Source: Ulva prolifera
Lineage: Eukaryota; Chlorophyta; Ulvophyceae; Ulvales; Ulvaceae
NCBI GenBank assembly: GCA_023078555.1
Contig: CM041200.1
Location: forward strand, 6,115,361-6,179,360
Direction: 5' to 3'
DNA length: 64,000 nucleotides
Both the position numbers and the translations under genes were made by a program. The notes beneath the pieces are model-generated. The model was not told the origin of the DNA, searched no databases, and saw nothing but the letters and a program-made list of their open reading frames with translations. Below, one piece after another: positions 1 to 10,400 of this stretch; the first letter of the stretch is position 1; every line of letters begins with the position of its first letter.

Positions 1-1150
1 GAAGTGATGCCTCACCGCGCGGTCACGTGGCGCATGCCTCGACAAGCAGGTTGTGTCGCGCGACGACATTTCGAAATCCCCGCAGAATGGCACAGACCAG
101 CGAATGGGTGCCCGCCTCCCCGCTCTGCCGGCAGTCACCACCACCGCTGAGGCGCGGCAGGAGGGCTTCACCGAGCCGCTGCCGGGTGTAACGCGACGCG
201 ACGTGCATGGATCCAGTTGTATAGTGGCCATATCACTGGATTGCCACAGGCAGCGCTCCCTCTGCGAGATGGGCCGAACGCCCGCCACTGCAGTGGCAGC
301 ACAGAGCGCCTCAAAGCCTGCAGCTTGGCGGGCGTCAGCCTTGGCGCGCGAGCAAGCGTTGCAGCTGAGACAAATGCACTTTCGCTGTGTTATCCTGCGC
401 CCATGCCGCAGCGCTGGTGGGGCAGTCGGCGATGCCGGGCCCGGGGATGGGCCGGTGTGTGTGGGTGGGTGGGTATGAGCGTGTGTTACAAGGACAAAGT
501 GTCTGTGAGTGTGTGCGTATTACAGGGATAAAGGCGCCAAGGCTGGCAGCACCGCGAGTGGGTGTGGGTGTGGGTGTGGGTGTGGGTGTGTCTGGCGATC
601 TGGCGCTCACATGAAACCAATCGGGGCCATTCTCCTCTGTGAAACGACGGCCTGGCGGAATGCACAGCAGTCAACCCCCACAGACTCCAATGCAGAATGT
701 GCTGCTTGCATCAAAAAGACGTCCGTTGTCAACAGAGCTTTTGCGCAACTCTGACCCCATGCGGCAGATGCGTGTCAGCAGTCTATGGGTGCAGTGCTGC
801 AGCCCCGTGTGGGATCCAGGCCCACGGAGAGCGCAACCAGCTCCAGCTATATCGATCTCCTGATTCGTCTCTGAACTTTCTACAGGCTAGATCACGCACA
901 GCCTTACGTGTCCACAAACTCTCGCTGGTACGAGACTTCATACCAGCCCGGAGGCATTTCAGACTCACTGCACTTGCCACATCCATGTCCACGACGGCAC
1001 TGGAAACCTTTCAAGAATTCGTTGTCTAATTCAGCACCGTATTGCTATCATGAATGCGAGATCTGGCCAGCGGACCTGCTACAGGCTGTACGATCATGGT
1101 TTGTTCTCAGGGCGACAAGCACGCCATATGCATGCCAACACACGCAGTGA
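1..1150. other. No supportable gene; simple repeats and a truncated retroposon
   Basis: Short open frames occur on both strands but none has recognisable protein character. Positions 518-590 hold a truncated copy of the short retroposon called element A here (TTACA-GGA-AAAG start, GGCAGCACCGC core) ending in a GTGGGT-type hexamer run at about 552-590. A second start-like piece lies at 483-497. Confidence 0.5.
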
Positions 1151-1421
1151 TCCAATGGGTTGAGGACGGTATCAAAGCTATCCCCCTCCTCTTCATAATA
1201 GCCCCCTCCTCTTTCAGAATGTCGTGGGTTCGAATCTGCGTGTTGCGGAATCGAAATGGTCGTGCGTGACCACCTCGTTTTGCACAGGAGGTGGGCCTGT
1301 GAATTGCGCACAGTCGTCTGAGGGGGATTTCACCCCTTCAGCATGTGGTCCCGTGAACTCGGAGTTGTCAATGTCCTCTTTAGGATACGGCTCAGTAAAT
1401 GCAGCTTTACTTTACTTGACA
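1151..1421 (+). repeat. tRNA-related SINE, copy 1
   Basis: This stretch matches 3427-3693 along its whole length. Near its 5' end it carries a D-arm-like CCAATGGGTTGAGGAC and a B-box-like GTGGGTTCGAATC, the usual internal RNA polymerase III promoter layout of tRNA-derived SINEs. The 3' end is a TTTACTTTACTT-type tail. It differs from copy 2 by small insertions, for example CTCTTCATAATAGCC inside the tRNA-like head, so both are old copies. No clear target-site duplication was found. Confidence 0.6.
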
Positions 1422-1924
1422 CACAGCCCCGTAGCCCTGTGCGAACATCATGAGACCCACCAACACACCCTTGATTGAACCAGGCCGTCCATGCCTAGGC
1501 CGGCTCTCATGCACTGCAAATGCCTGTCGTTCTTCCATGGCATTGCCTTCCCATGCATGCATGCACACTGTGCGCCGCTTGTGCAGCCTCTGCCCACCTT
1601 TGATCCTACTTACAGCGATGTCCAGAGCAAATGGCCCCATGAGCGAATTTCTGACCTTATTCGCACGTCTCAGATCCATACATGTAATATATTAAGCTGT
1701 TGGAGATCCAGTCTCATGCACACCACAATCTGTCATGCATGTGCAACCCACCGACTCTCGCTGTGGCTTAGTCCGTGCTATGCTATGCTATATAAGCTTG
1801 TGTGGTGACCAGTCACCGTATTGCTGGTCTACGCAGGCAGACTGCCGTATGCCGTGTGTTCTACCCACTGGCATCATGGCATCAGTACTGATATCGCTCG
1901 AGCGGTGTGCATATTCCAACATAA

Positions 1925-2115
1925 GCGTCGGTCGCAGCCGCCGCTATGTGAGGCACATCAAGGGATGCGGTGATCAGGTGGCGCCGCACCCGACGCAATC
2001 CCGGCCGCACGGCCACCCCTGCGCCCGCGCCTGTGTACCGCTGGTCGCGTTCACCTCAGCCACATGCGTGCACAATTTCGGCTCGCTTTCCGGCATCGGC
2101 ATACCAGACAGCGAT
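1925..2115. repeat. Dispersed duplicated block, copy 1
   Basis: This block of about 190 bp is clearly related to 2948-3150 in the same orientation. Shared landmarks are GGTGGCGCCGCAC, CACCTCAGCCACATGC and GACAGCGA. Read on the minus strand both copies give similar peptides rich in Cys (LC-HVAEV near the start, then WPCGR-C--CGAT), so it could be a duplicated zinc-finger-like exon. Both frames are short, and no family was recognised. Confidence 0.5.
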
Positions 2116-2783
2116 TGACAGATATCTTCCCGACGAGAGAGCACCGTTTGTGTTTTTTCCATGCACGCTGGAATGATATTGCGCAGGCTATCACTTTATC
2201 CATTGCGTCTGTCGCACTGGACGTACCCGGGATACCTGCCCGGTAGTCCATGTTTCTTCGAAACTGTGTGAACATGCGTGTGGTTACTGCATCGATGATT
2301 CTGTTATTTCTCTTGGGAGGTCTCTGGTCAGTGCGGTCTGACCGTGTTCACAAGGCCCTGCCAGCGCGGGCCTGTTCTCCCTGGCATGTCAGCGGTTCAT
2401 TCGCGAGCAGTGCCCAGATGGCCGCACGATCGGCCGTCCCCGCAGCTACAGACCGAATCATCACACGTACTTACTACATGGTCACTTGCAATCGTGCAAG
2501 ATCTATGGTACAGCCCCGTCAGTGCTTGGAAGTGGGATGTGCAGAGCTGGCACATGCAAATGCACCACTGCAAGTTGACGTCTGCAGCCAGCTGGCTGCC
2601 ATAGTACAACAGCGGCTGCATGCAATATGTGGCTGTTGGCTGTTGCCCGCCTGGGTGTGCTGTCCTGTCATTTCTGTGTCGGTGTGTTCCCTTGAGTTGC
2701 TGGCATGAGCAGCATGCACAGCTCCTTGGAGCTGGGGAGCTGAGATAGCTTGTGCATGAAGATAAGAGTGCATGCTACACACG

Positions 2784-2920
2784 TCTATTCCCTTGTTCAT
2801 GTTTGCTATTCCCTTGTTCATGTTTGCTGCGTGCATTCTTGATATTTGAGCTGGCTGCACCGCCCGTATGCACACGGTGAGTCAGCTGTGAGCACACACG
2901 GTGAGTCAGCTGTGAGCATA
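2784..2920. repeat. Two short tandem duplications
   Basis: A unit of about 22 bp (CTATTCCCTTGTTCATGTTTG) is present twice in a row near 2785-2829. A unit of about 23 bp (CACACGGTGAGTCAGCTGTG) is present twice near 2871-2920. They are probably slippage products; no coding role is visible. Confidence 0.75.
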
Positions 2921-2947
2921 AATTCACAATTCTAGGATCCATATTAT

Positions 2948-3150
2948 GCGTCCGTCGCGGCCGCCGATCGTTCAGGCGCACAAGGGATGCTGTGCGTTGC
3001 GCGGTGATATCAGGTGGCGCCGCACTCGGCGCAGAACCGGCCGCATGGCCACACCCGCACCTGCGCCTGTGTGCAACCATTGGTCACCTCAGCCACATGC
3101 ATGCACAGTTCCGGCTGGCTGTCCGGCATAGGAGAACCGGACAGCGACAA
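2948..3150. repeat. Dispersed duplicated block, copy 2
   Basis: This is the second copy of the block at 1925-2115. Relative to copy 1 it has a short extra segment near 2985-3000 and scattered substitutions. The similarity stops at about 3150. The minus-strand peptide keeps the cysteine pattern of copy 1. Confidence 0.5.
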
Positions 3151-3426
3151 ACAATCTTTGCATGCGAGGCCATCCACAGCGACGTCCATGCGCTTGAATG
3201 CAGCCCCCACAACAATGTGCTACAACATGCCAATTGGCTTAAGTTGCACACAGCACATCTATAGTCAGCTGAAGAGAATGTTCCTGCAATCGAGTCAATG
3301 CGATGTTGGAGAGCGGTGAATCCGCTTCTGAAGCTTGCACCAACATGCGTGTCAGTGTGAGTGTGCAAAGCAGCTTGACATTGCGGCGTCTGGCTTACTT
3401 CCACTGTTTCGTGAAGGACTGCGGGG

Positions 3427-3693
3427 GTCCAATGGGTTGAGGACGGATCAAAAGCTACCCCCTCCGTTTCAGGAGGTCGTGGGTTCGATTCTGCGTGCGC
3501 TTTGGGGAATCGAACCGGCCGTACGTGACCACCTCGCATAGCACAGGAGGAGGCCCTGTGGGTTGCGTACGGTCGTCTGAGGGGGGTTTCCAGGTGGTTT
3601 ACCCCTTCAGCATATGTAGTTCCGTTGATTCGGAGTTGTCAATGTCCAATAGGATACGGCTCAGTAAATTCAGATTTACTTTACTTTACTGCA
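3427..3693 (+). repeat. tRNA-related SINE, copy 2
   Basis: This is the cleaner of two copies. The head folds like a partial tRNA: GTCC and GGAC flank a D-loop-like AATGGGTTGA, CCTCC and GGAGG form an anticodon-like stem, and GTGGGTTCGATTC matches a B box. A tRNA-unrelated body of about 180 bp follows, with a TTTACTTTACTTTACT tail. It is most likely mobilised by a LINE elsewhere in the genome. Confidence 0.65.
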
Positions 3694-4123
3694 ACGCATC
3701 TCATGTCCAGCCTGATCCACACCGACAGCATGCCATACGTCAGGTCGAGTGTGTGTAGCAGGTGGACCACAAATGTGACCTTGGAATCTTTGGAGAAATG
3801 CAAATGTTACAATTCGAAGCATACGCTCCATGCTGGTGGAAATACTGTACTGAAAAGAACGTGGGCGCATAGGAAAGGCGGCAACCACGTCTACTCTGAA
3901 AGCGTTCAGCCTCAAACCTGATATTTCATCCACCACTCCCCACAGAGTCATGAGTTTTATCACGATCAACAATCTCAACTCTTCCTATCTCGACTGGCTT
4001 TGACAAGCCTTGAAATCTACACTCTTCGGAGCCCATTGCGTTCATCATAGATCCTCATCTCATCACCATATCAAGTAAGTACATTCATGGACTTGTACAG
4101 CTGTGTATGGACATTGTAGCCTC

Positions 4124-5691
4124 TCACATGGCCTTCTGCTTGGGTTCCTCAGCCACAGCAGACACCGGTGCAGTGGGTGCTGCATGTGCGGCAGCGACGG
4201 CCTCCTGACGATCTTGGTCTTCCTTCTCCCGGGCAGCGACCACCTCTGCCGCGATGACCAGCAGCATGAGCCGATCAACACCGACCACCGGTGGAGTGAT
4301 GACAGCAGGGGTGGCCGGAAGGGCAAGGGCTATCTCAGCAGCCTTGCATGCCCTCTTCGCTGGGCGCTCATCGTCCTCCATGGTAGGCCGCAGCATCTCG
4401 AGCGCGCTGCGAGCGTTGGCCTTTGCACGGCGGACCGGCCGGCCTTCAGGCTGTGGGGCTGAGACCGCAACTGCAGCTGGCTGTGCAACAGGCGATGCGA
4501 CTGACTGGACTGGCGGCTCGCTGGTCTGTGGAGGGACTGCAGCTGCCGGGGCTTTGGGAGTCAGGGGGCTTGATTTTTTGGATGTCTTGGGTTCGTTGGA
4601 CGTCTGTGGTTTCTTGGGTTGTTTGCTGGCAATGCTGGTGCTTGGGGCACGGCGCTTGATGCATCCCCCGGCTTGCATGCAGACGTTGTCGTGCCCGCCG
4701 AAGTATTGCACCAACGTGGTCACGCCATCATTCTGTAACTGAGTGTACCGTAGAGCATTGCAGGCCGGACTGTAACATTTGTGGTATTGTTTTTTGGTCT
4801 TGTACACGATTTTCTTGGTGAACTTCTGCCCGTACTGTTGGTATCTGCATGCCTCCCCCCAATCTCAGCTGCCACCTCACAGGGATAGTGTACAGCGTAC
4901 CAGTGCAGCATGAGCAGGGGTATTTTAATCGCCGAACCTTTTTGTATCTCATGCACATAAAGTAGAATATGTACAGATGTATATTGCTAGCGGCTCAGCT
5001 CATATCGTACTGTCGTTCTGCAACTGTCCGTTCAAAGACACAACTGGAGGAACGACACATGCAGTGACTGGGGTCCTGCATTCGACCTCGTGCATGCAGG
5101 CATCGCAGGTGCGCACCGGTACGGGTCCAAGTCAGACAGGTCCGTCGCGTCGCCGTCGAAGAAAAACTCCAAGACTGCCTTGCGCTCCGATGGCACCTTT
5201 TGGATGTGCACTCTTGGATCTTGGAGTCGCAAGTGCTCGTGCCCCGGGCACACGGGTGCCGAGGCTGGTGCATAGGTCTTGTCGTCGACGATGTCCTCAT
5301 GGGTGACGATGTGACTCGGAGTCTGTGCTGATCCGTCAGAATGGCTCCCAGGGGTCAGCGTTGGCGTAGCGAGCTCGAGCACTGTCACGGCCTTCGCGTC
5401 CCTCTCGTCACCATCTCCCCGGGCCTCTCGAGGATGCGCAGCACTGCACGATGAACAGCGATCCATATCAGCGACAACATAAGTACAAGCTGGAAAGTAT
5501 GAGGAGCGTTGGCACGGTCCATGGAATACATCAGGCAAGACGTGCGCATGCCTCGCCTGTGATCTCGTGACTGCTGCTGCGAAACATGTGCACGGGCACC
5601 GGTGCCGATGAAGTAGACATCCAGGGAGCCACACCTCTGTCTTTTGCATTGTCCGGTCACTTTGGCTGTGTCCATCGCTGGTGTGGCGCAT
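4124..5691 (-). CDS. Divergent WRKY-like DNA-binding protein, at least two exons
   Basis: The 3' exon (about 4870 down to 4124) carries a WRKY-like domain. RYQQYGQK stands where WRKYGQK is expected, followed by KQYHKCYSPAC, giving a C-x4-C pair, then 22 residues and GGHDN, where families usually end in H-x-H. WRKY proteins bind W-box promoter DNA in the nucleus. After the domain comes a low-complexity tail rich in Lys, Pro and Ala with RRAK and KRA basic patches. The frame is closed just upstream of the domain by a TGA near 4873, so an intron is needed. The upstream exon probably lies within about 5690-5110, where an acidic stretch FFDGDATDLSDLDPYRC ends near possible GT donors. The domain call is fairly safe. 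The start, the upstream exon and the join are inferred. The last zinc ligand and the W residue are atypical, so a FLYWCH- or GCM1-like reading cannot be excluded. Confidence 0.55.
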
Positions 5692-6117
5692 ACGTGAGCG
5701 GAGTTGAACATTGTTTGCCGAGTGGAGATTGAGCGCTCAGTTACAGAAGGTCCAGAGGCTAGCGCTGCGCGATGTACAATAAGTGGAGTCAGTAAATTTG
5801 TGTGAAGAGAAGCAGGCTGCACTTGTGGTGGACCAGCAGTATATATAGTCGCCGGGACGTGGGTCTGTGCGCAGGTCGAGTTGCCTGATGCTGTGTGAAA
5901 GCTCTCTCACTGATCTCGAGATCCAAGACGCACATATGTAAATGCATCAAGTGACGCATGTATGCATATGCGCAGCGCTTTCAGGCATGCTCCTTAGCTG
6001 GCAACAGAACAGTAGACGGGTGAAGACAAACGCAGCAAACGAATATCGGTTGCTTGGTAGGCCTAGCTATCGCGAAGAGCTCGGTCTTGAGGAGCTCGAG
6101 GGTGGGGTTGCTCTGCA
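5692..6117. other. Upstream region of the WRKY-like gene
   Basis: No gene is seen. On the minus strand a CTATATATAC box lies at about 5836-5846, some 150 bases before the proposed ATG of the WRKY-like gene. It could be a TATA element, but this rests on position only. Confidence 0.3.
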
Positions 6118-6735
6118 TGCGTTGCCCTCGTTGCCCTCGCTGCCCTTGGCTCCCTCATCGCCCTCCAAGCTGCCCTCGTTACCCTTGGCACCCTCGCTGC
6201 CCTTGGCTCCCTCGCTACCCTTGCTGCCCTCGCTGCCCTTGCTACCTTCGCCACCCTCGCTGCCCTCGCTGCCCTCGCTGCCCTTGGCTCCCTCGCTACC
6301 CTTGCTGCCCTCGCTGCCCTTGGCTCCCCCACTGCCCTCGCTGCCCTTGCTACCTTCGCTGCCCTCGCTGCCCTCACTGCCCTTGGCTCCCTCGCTACCC
6401 TCGCTGCCCTCGCTGCCCTTGCTACCTTCGCTACCCTTGCTACCCTCGCTGCCCTCGCTGCCCTTGGCTCCCTCGCTACCCTTGCTACCCTCGCTGCCCT
6501 CGCTGCCCTCACTGCCCTTGGCTCCCTCGCTACCCTTGCTACCCTCGCTACCCCTGCTGCCCTCGCTGCCCTTGGCTCCCCCACTGCCCTCGCTGCCCTT
6601 GCTACCTTCGCTACCCTCGCTGCCCTCGCTGCCCTTGGCTCCCTCGCTACCCTTGCTACTCTCGCTGCCCTTGTCTCCCTCACTGCTCTCGCTATCCTCG
6701 CTGCCCTTGGCACCCTCGCTGCCCTCGCTGCTCTT
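6118..6735. repeat. GC-rich minisatellite built from 9-bp units
   Basis: More than 600 bp consists of variants of CTCGCTGCC, CTTGCTACC and CTTGGCTCC arranged in higher-order blocks of 27-45 bp. All units are multiples of three, so several frames on both strands stay open. The plus strand would give LPSLPLAPSLP repeats, and the minus strand GSEGAKGSEG or ARAARVARE repeats. Because openness follows from composition, it is not evidence of coding. If one strand is expressed, the hydrophilic GSEGAKG reading looks most protein-like. Confidence 0.85.
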
Positions 6736-7013
6736 CACCGCCTTGCTGCCTTCCGTTGCATGCATCGCTCTTGTCACCCTTGTCACCGTCGTTGTGGATG
6801 CCCTGACATGCACCACCCTCGCTGCTCTTGCCATCATGATCCTCTCATTGTTGTGTTGCAGCCCTGCCAGCTGTTCACGTCGGCACACGCGCAGCCAGGA
6901 CAAGCAAGCGATTAAAAGTCAATCAAACACCACACTGTGCATGTAAGCCCCCAGGGAAAAGCTTCACCATCGGCACCGGTCCCCCTGGGAGCACACATGT
7001 GCATGCCTTGCTG

Positions 7014-7046
7014 CCTCACCAGCAATGCTTGGCATTGCTGGTGAGG
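7014..7046. repeat. Perfect 15-bp hairpin with a 3-base loop
   Basis: CCTCACCAGCAATGC is followed by TTG and then its exact reverse complement. A partial third copy of the arm (GAGGCATGCTTGGCATTGC) follows at once. The hairpin sits just before the decayed SEN54-like copy. It may be the footprint of an insertion or a cruciform-forming site; no function is assigned. Confidence 0.7.
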
Positions 7047-7081
7047 CATGCTTGGCATTGCGGGAGATTACTGTACGTGAG

Positions 7082-8035
7082 CTGTCCTTTATACATGCAG
7101 CATACTTGGCTGCCTCCTGAAGTGCAGGTTTTGTGTGATGCCACCTTCGAGTTCGTTCATGTTTAGCTGAGACAGACCACGGCCACTGACGCCGGGCCCC
7201 ATTGAGTGACAGGATAGCATTGGAGTGCCTATGGATGCATACCTGACATACTGCTCTCTTCAGCGGGCCGGATGTGTTGTGCGGCGCTGCTCGTGCATCT
7301 GGGCGATCAATGAGGGTCGCCTGGTGGATGTGTGTAGGCATTGGCGCCAGTCTGGCAGGACTGTGGTCGCATATGGGCTGCCTATGGGCCAGAAATCCCA
7401 CAGCAGGGTCGGCAGCAATCCGCCTGCCGCATCTGCATACTCTGGCGGGTCTGCCGGCACACTGACGAGCACCTGGGGTATGACCTGCAGTCATGTAGGC
7501 CGTGTAGGCAAAGACTCTGCTTTCCAAGTGAACCTGGCATTTATGACAGTCCGTGATGATTTCGCTGGTTGCTGTGAGTGCTCCAGTGCCAGGAGCCTGT
7601 GCATGTGCCACCAGAACAAGCAATGGTCCCAACAGGTGATGCGGGCATCACGCGGCGCGCTGCTCTCGATGCTCTCACCAGAGATGCATCGTGTCAAATA
7701 TAGTACAAAGGTCTCTGCCCTGTGGCGGGGAGGGCACATGTGCGCTTTTCCCTGTAGTCGTCGTCAAAGCATGCGTCAGCCTACTAGTCACTGTATGAGC
7801 CAGTGATGGCCACAGCAGCTGACCCAGCACCGTCAGTGCAGCCACAAAGCCGTCATGCATGCGCCCGTTCCAAGCCTACATTCAGGGCAGACGAAGCTTC
7901 CAGATTGAAGGTGTTCGACTGCCCCAGCGTTGAGCGTTCGCAAACCGACAGACATTGTTTCGCATAAATGCCCGGGCCAAGTTGATGCAGAGGTCGTTGT
8001 GGGGAATGCCAACGCCGCAGGTACTACAGCGTTGG
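7082..8035 (+). pseudogene. Decayed SEN54-like tRNA-splicing endonuclease subunit, copy 1
   Basis: The whole stretch aligns with 14330-15300. The N-terminal motif DAYLTYC-LQRAG-VVRR matches the region of SEN54/TSEN54 usually reading like YLKRLGYVVRR. The C-terminal piece keeps KCPGQVDAEVVVGNANA. Over 40 codons around the first motif, about 11 of 18 differences from copy 2 fall at third positions, so the reading frame was under selection after or before duplication. Decay signs are a TGA just upstream of the first motif, a TGA in the frame leading to the C-terminal motif near 7904, and loss of the final FSYVLGGDVIF-like strand, because similarity ends near 8035. Donor GTATGA and acceptor CAG|GAGCC are still aligned with copy 2. 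Confidence 0.55.
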
Positions 8036-9322
8036 CATAAGTGTATGCCTGGCAGACGAAATTCAACAATTCTGCTCGCTGTGTGGGCATGCCTTTTTCA
8101 GTAAGAAGCCCCTCCCAGTGAGAGAGCCTGGGGCGCATCGGCAGGAAGCCAGCAGGTGTTGCACCAATGTGAGGCCTGCAAAGTCTCGGTATTGGTCCTG
8201 TCAGAGGCCTCGTGTGGGAACATGGACACTGAAGCATGGCCTTGCACCAGTACAGCAAGTGAGGAGATGCCCGCCCTCGGGGCTGCTTGTGTCCCTGTGC
8301 AGGAGTCTGCGGCACCTAGCTGGGGTAGATGTCCGAGGCTCCAGACTCCCCGAGGTAACCTGCATTTCCGTGGGCTGTAACCTGTGGGCTCCCGGTGGGC
8401 TGGCGCCGAAGTGCGGACCGGAGGGGCGATACAAGCGTCTGCGTACGGGCTACTGACTATCACGGCCCGTGTGGGCAAGCACTTTTTGCCCCTGCTGAGA
8501 GGCTGCCTCGTGGGGGAAGTCCTGAGGCGTGGCCAGTACGCATTAATGCTAATATTTCACCCCACACGTACGGGGGACCACGCCTAAGCGCGCCCCGGAA
8601 CCTCACAAAGACCCAGCGTGAAAGGGACTGATCTGAGATCACTGTGCGGCTCTGGTTTGTTGCATGTATACATGCACTGTCAAAAATCAAGACAGGTTTA
8701 GATCTATCAACAGATTGACCATTTTGCCCAAATTCTGAACCCTCACTAGGACATCTGTGTTGCATGGCCTCAGATGTGACGTATTGGACCAAGTTACGAC
8801 TGTAAAAGCCTGCTCAAATCAGACACACACGTCCGGACCACGAACAAATTCGTTCAAAGATGCTTGTTCTCCTCAGGGACAGCGGTGCAATGAACAGTCC
8901 ACCGCGTCGCTGAAGAGCGCCGCGCTCGGGCATGCATGCAGCGCGCATACTGTGAGCAGCACACATTCATGGGTGCCTGCTTGATGGCAGGGCTGACGCG
9001 ATGCGCCACAGCAGCCACCGGGGCGCACCCTATCCACAGCACAAGTGGCAGATCAAATCGATTTCTCCATGCTCCTCACGACACAAACTAGGACAAAGCA
9101 CTACTTGCCGTTGTCTGCAACTCATGCTGGACACATGCTGTTCATGCACACGGCAGCTCACCGTCAGACCCGTCTCTTGGATTCCGCCTCATGATCACAT
9201 CAGAGCACTGAAGCGAGCTCGAGCCCGGTCATGCCAGCGGTAGCCTAGCCAGCCTCGTCCTCCGATCCTGCATCGGCACCGGGCGCTTTCGCCCCGCTGT
9301 AACCCCCCTGAGAATTTATAAT
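8036..9322. other. No supportable gene
   Basis: This lies between the decayed SEN54-like and channel copies and corresponds in position to 15434-16740 in the second copy of the pair. Open frames are short and look random. A CCCCCTGAG-AATTTATAATTTAAGGGG patch near 9304-9330 overlaps the end of the decayed channel exon. Confidence 0.4.
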
Positions 9323-9649
9323 TTAAGGGGCAGGGCCAATGCCCAGATCCTCGAACGCGTTTGCCACAGCATCATGCATGCGCCTCTTTGCAATCTGCTC
9401 TGTCTGCCGCAATCGCAAGCCCGCACCCCACACCCCGCGGCGACCTTGTGACTCGACAGCACTCACGGTGTCTGTGGGCAATGATCACGCTGATAAGCGT
9501 TTCCGGCCAGGGCACGTGTACATACTGCCTTGGGGATGCTGCAAGATGTGCGTGCCACTCTGCTAGCAGCAGCTGCTGTGCGGACGCCATGCGGACGCCT
9601 CTTGATGTTCGAGGCACAAGTCAAGGTTTTGCAACAGCACTCACTGTGT

Positions 9650-9798
9650 TACAAGGACAAAGCAAGCGAGGCAGGTAGCACCGCAAGCAAGAAGCAGGGG
9701 AACCGCACACCACGCAGCAAGCCACACGAAGCGCACACCAAAACACCCACGCAACGGCAGCACCCGCACCGGACACAGCCACACAGCCACACAGCCAC
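9650..9798 (+). mobile_element. Short retroposon, element A, full copy with target duplication
   Basis: The element starts TACAAGGACAAAG, contains GAGGCAGGTAGCACCGC and ends in a CACACAGCC-type simple tail. It is flanked by a perfect 16-bp direct repeat ACAGCACTCACTGTGT at 9634-9649 and 9799-9814. Length, lack of coding capacity and target duplications of 14-16 bp fit a SINE moved by LINE machinery. No tRNA-like A or B box was recognised, so its ancestor RNA is unknown. Confidence 0.75.
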
Positions 9799-10012
9799 AC
9801 AGCACTCACTGTGTGGCACACGGACATATCGTGGGAGGCACGCAGCACCGGCAGAAACATGTACAAGGACACGAACGCCAATGCTACCGCCATCAGGGGA
9901 TGCCGGCACAGCAGCTTAGGCACGTGCACGGCATTCGCGTGCTGCAGGTCCGCCACGCACCGCACGCCCGCACATGCACAAGCATACACCCACAGGCACA
10001 CACCTGTCCACA

Positions 10013-10181
10013 TGGGCATGGGCGTGTGTGTGGTTGTGTGGCCGTGTCGCTGTGGCCGGCGCGGGTGCTGCCGTTGCGTGGGTGTTTTGGTGTGCGCTTC
10101 GTGTGGCTTGCTGCGTGGTGTGCGTTTCCCCTGCTTCTTGCTTGCGGTGCTACCTGCCTCGCTTGCTTTGTCCTTGTAACA
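10013..10181 (-). mobile_element. Short retroposon, element A, inverted full copy
   Basis: This is nearly identical to the copy at 9650-9798 but in the opposite orientation, with about 210 bp between them, so the pair can fold back. It has its own perfect 16-bp target duplication CACACACCTGTCCACA at 9997-10012 and 10182-10197. The two copies are therefore independent insertions, not one inverted duplication. Confidence 0.75.
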
Positions 10182-10234
10182 CACACACCTGTCCACACAC
10201 GCCCATGCATTTGCCCGCAGACACGCACCCACCC

Positions 10235-10236
<2 letters not shown>

Positions 10237-10316
<80 letters not shown>
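10237..10316. repeat. TA dinucleotide microsatellite of about 80 bp
   Basis: An uninterrupted TA run of about 40 units. It creates open Tyr-Ile frames on both strands that should not be read as genes. Confidence 0.95.
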
Positions 10317-10319
<3 letters not shown>

Positions 10320-10400
10320 AGCGACAAGCCCCCCTTCGGGGGGCTCTTACGCTTTGATACTCGAAGCTGCAGCGTGAAGCTCGATGCTGGCGGAGGGCTG

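Noticed and set aside
548..600. A telomere-like G-rich hexamer array
   Set aside because: The run is short, internal, and forms the tail of a truncated element A copy; the hexamer GTGGGT is not a known telomere unit.
1217..1245. A tRNA gene suggested by GTGGGTTCGAATC
   Set aside because: The same head recurs at 3478 with a shared 180-bp body and TTTAC tail, so it is a tRNA-derived SINE; the acceptor stem does not close.
5942..6946. A 334-residue plus-strand frame of Leu-Pro-Ser repeats
   Set aside because: It consists almost entirely of the 9-bp minisatellite, which is open in several frames on both strands, so length is no evidence of coding.
10236..10320. Tyr-Ile repeat proteins on both strands
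   Set aside because: They are translations of a TA microsatellite.
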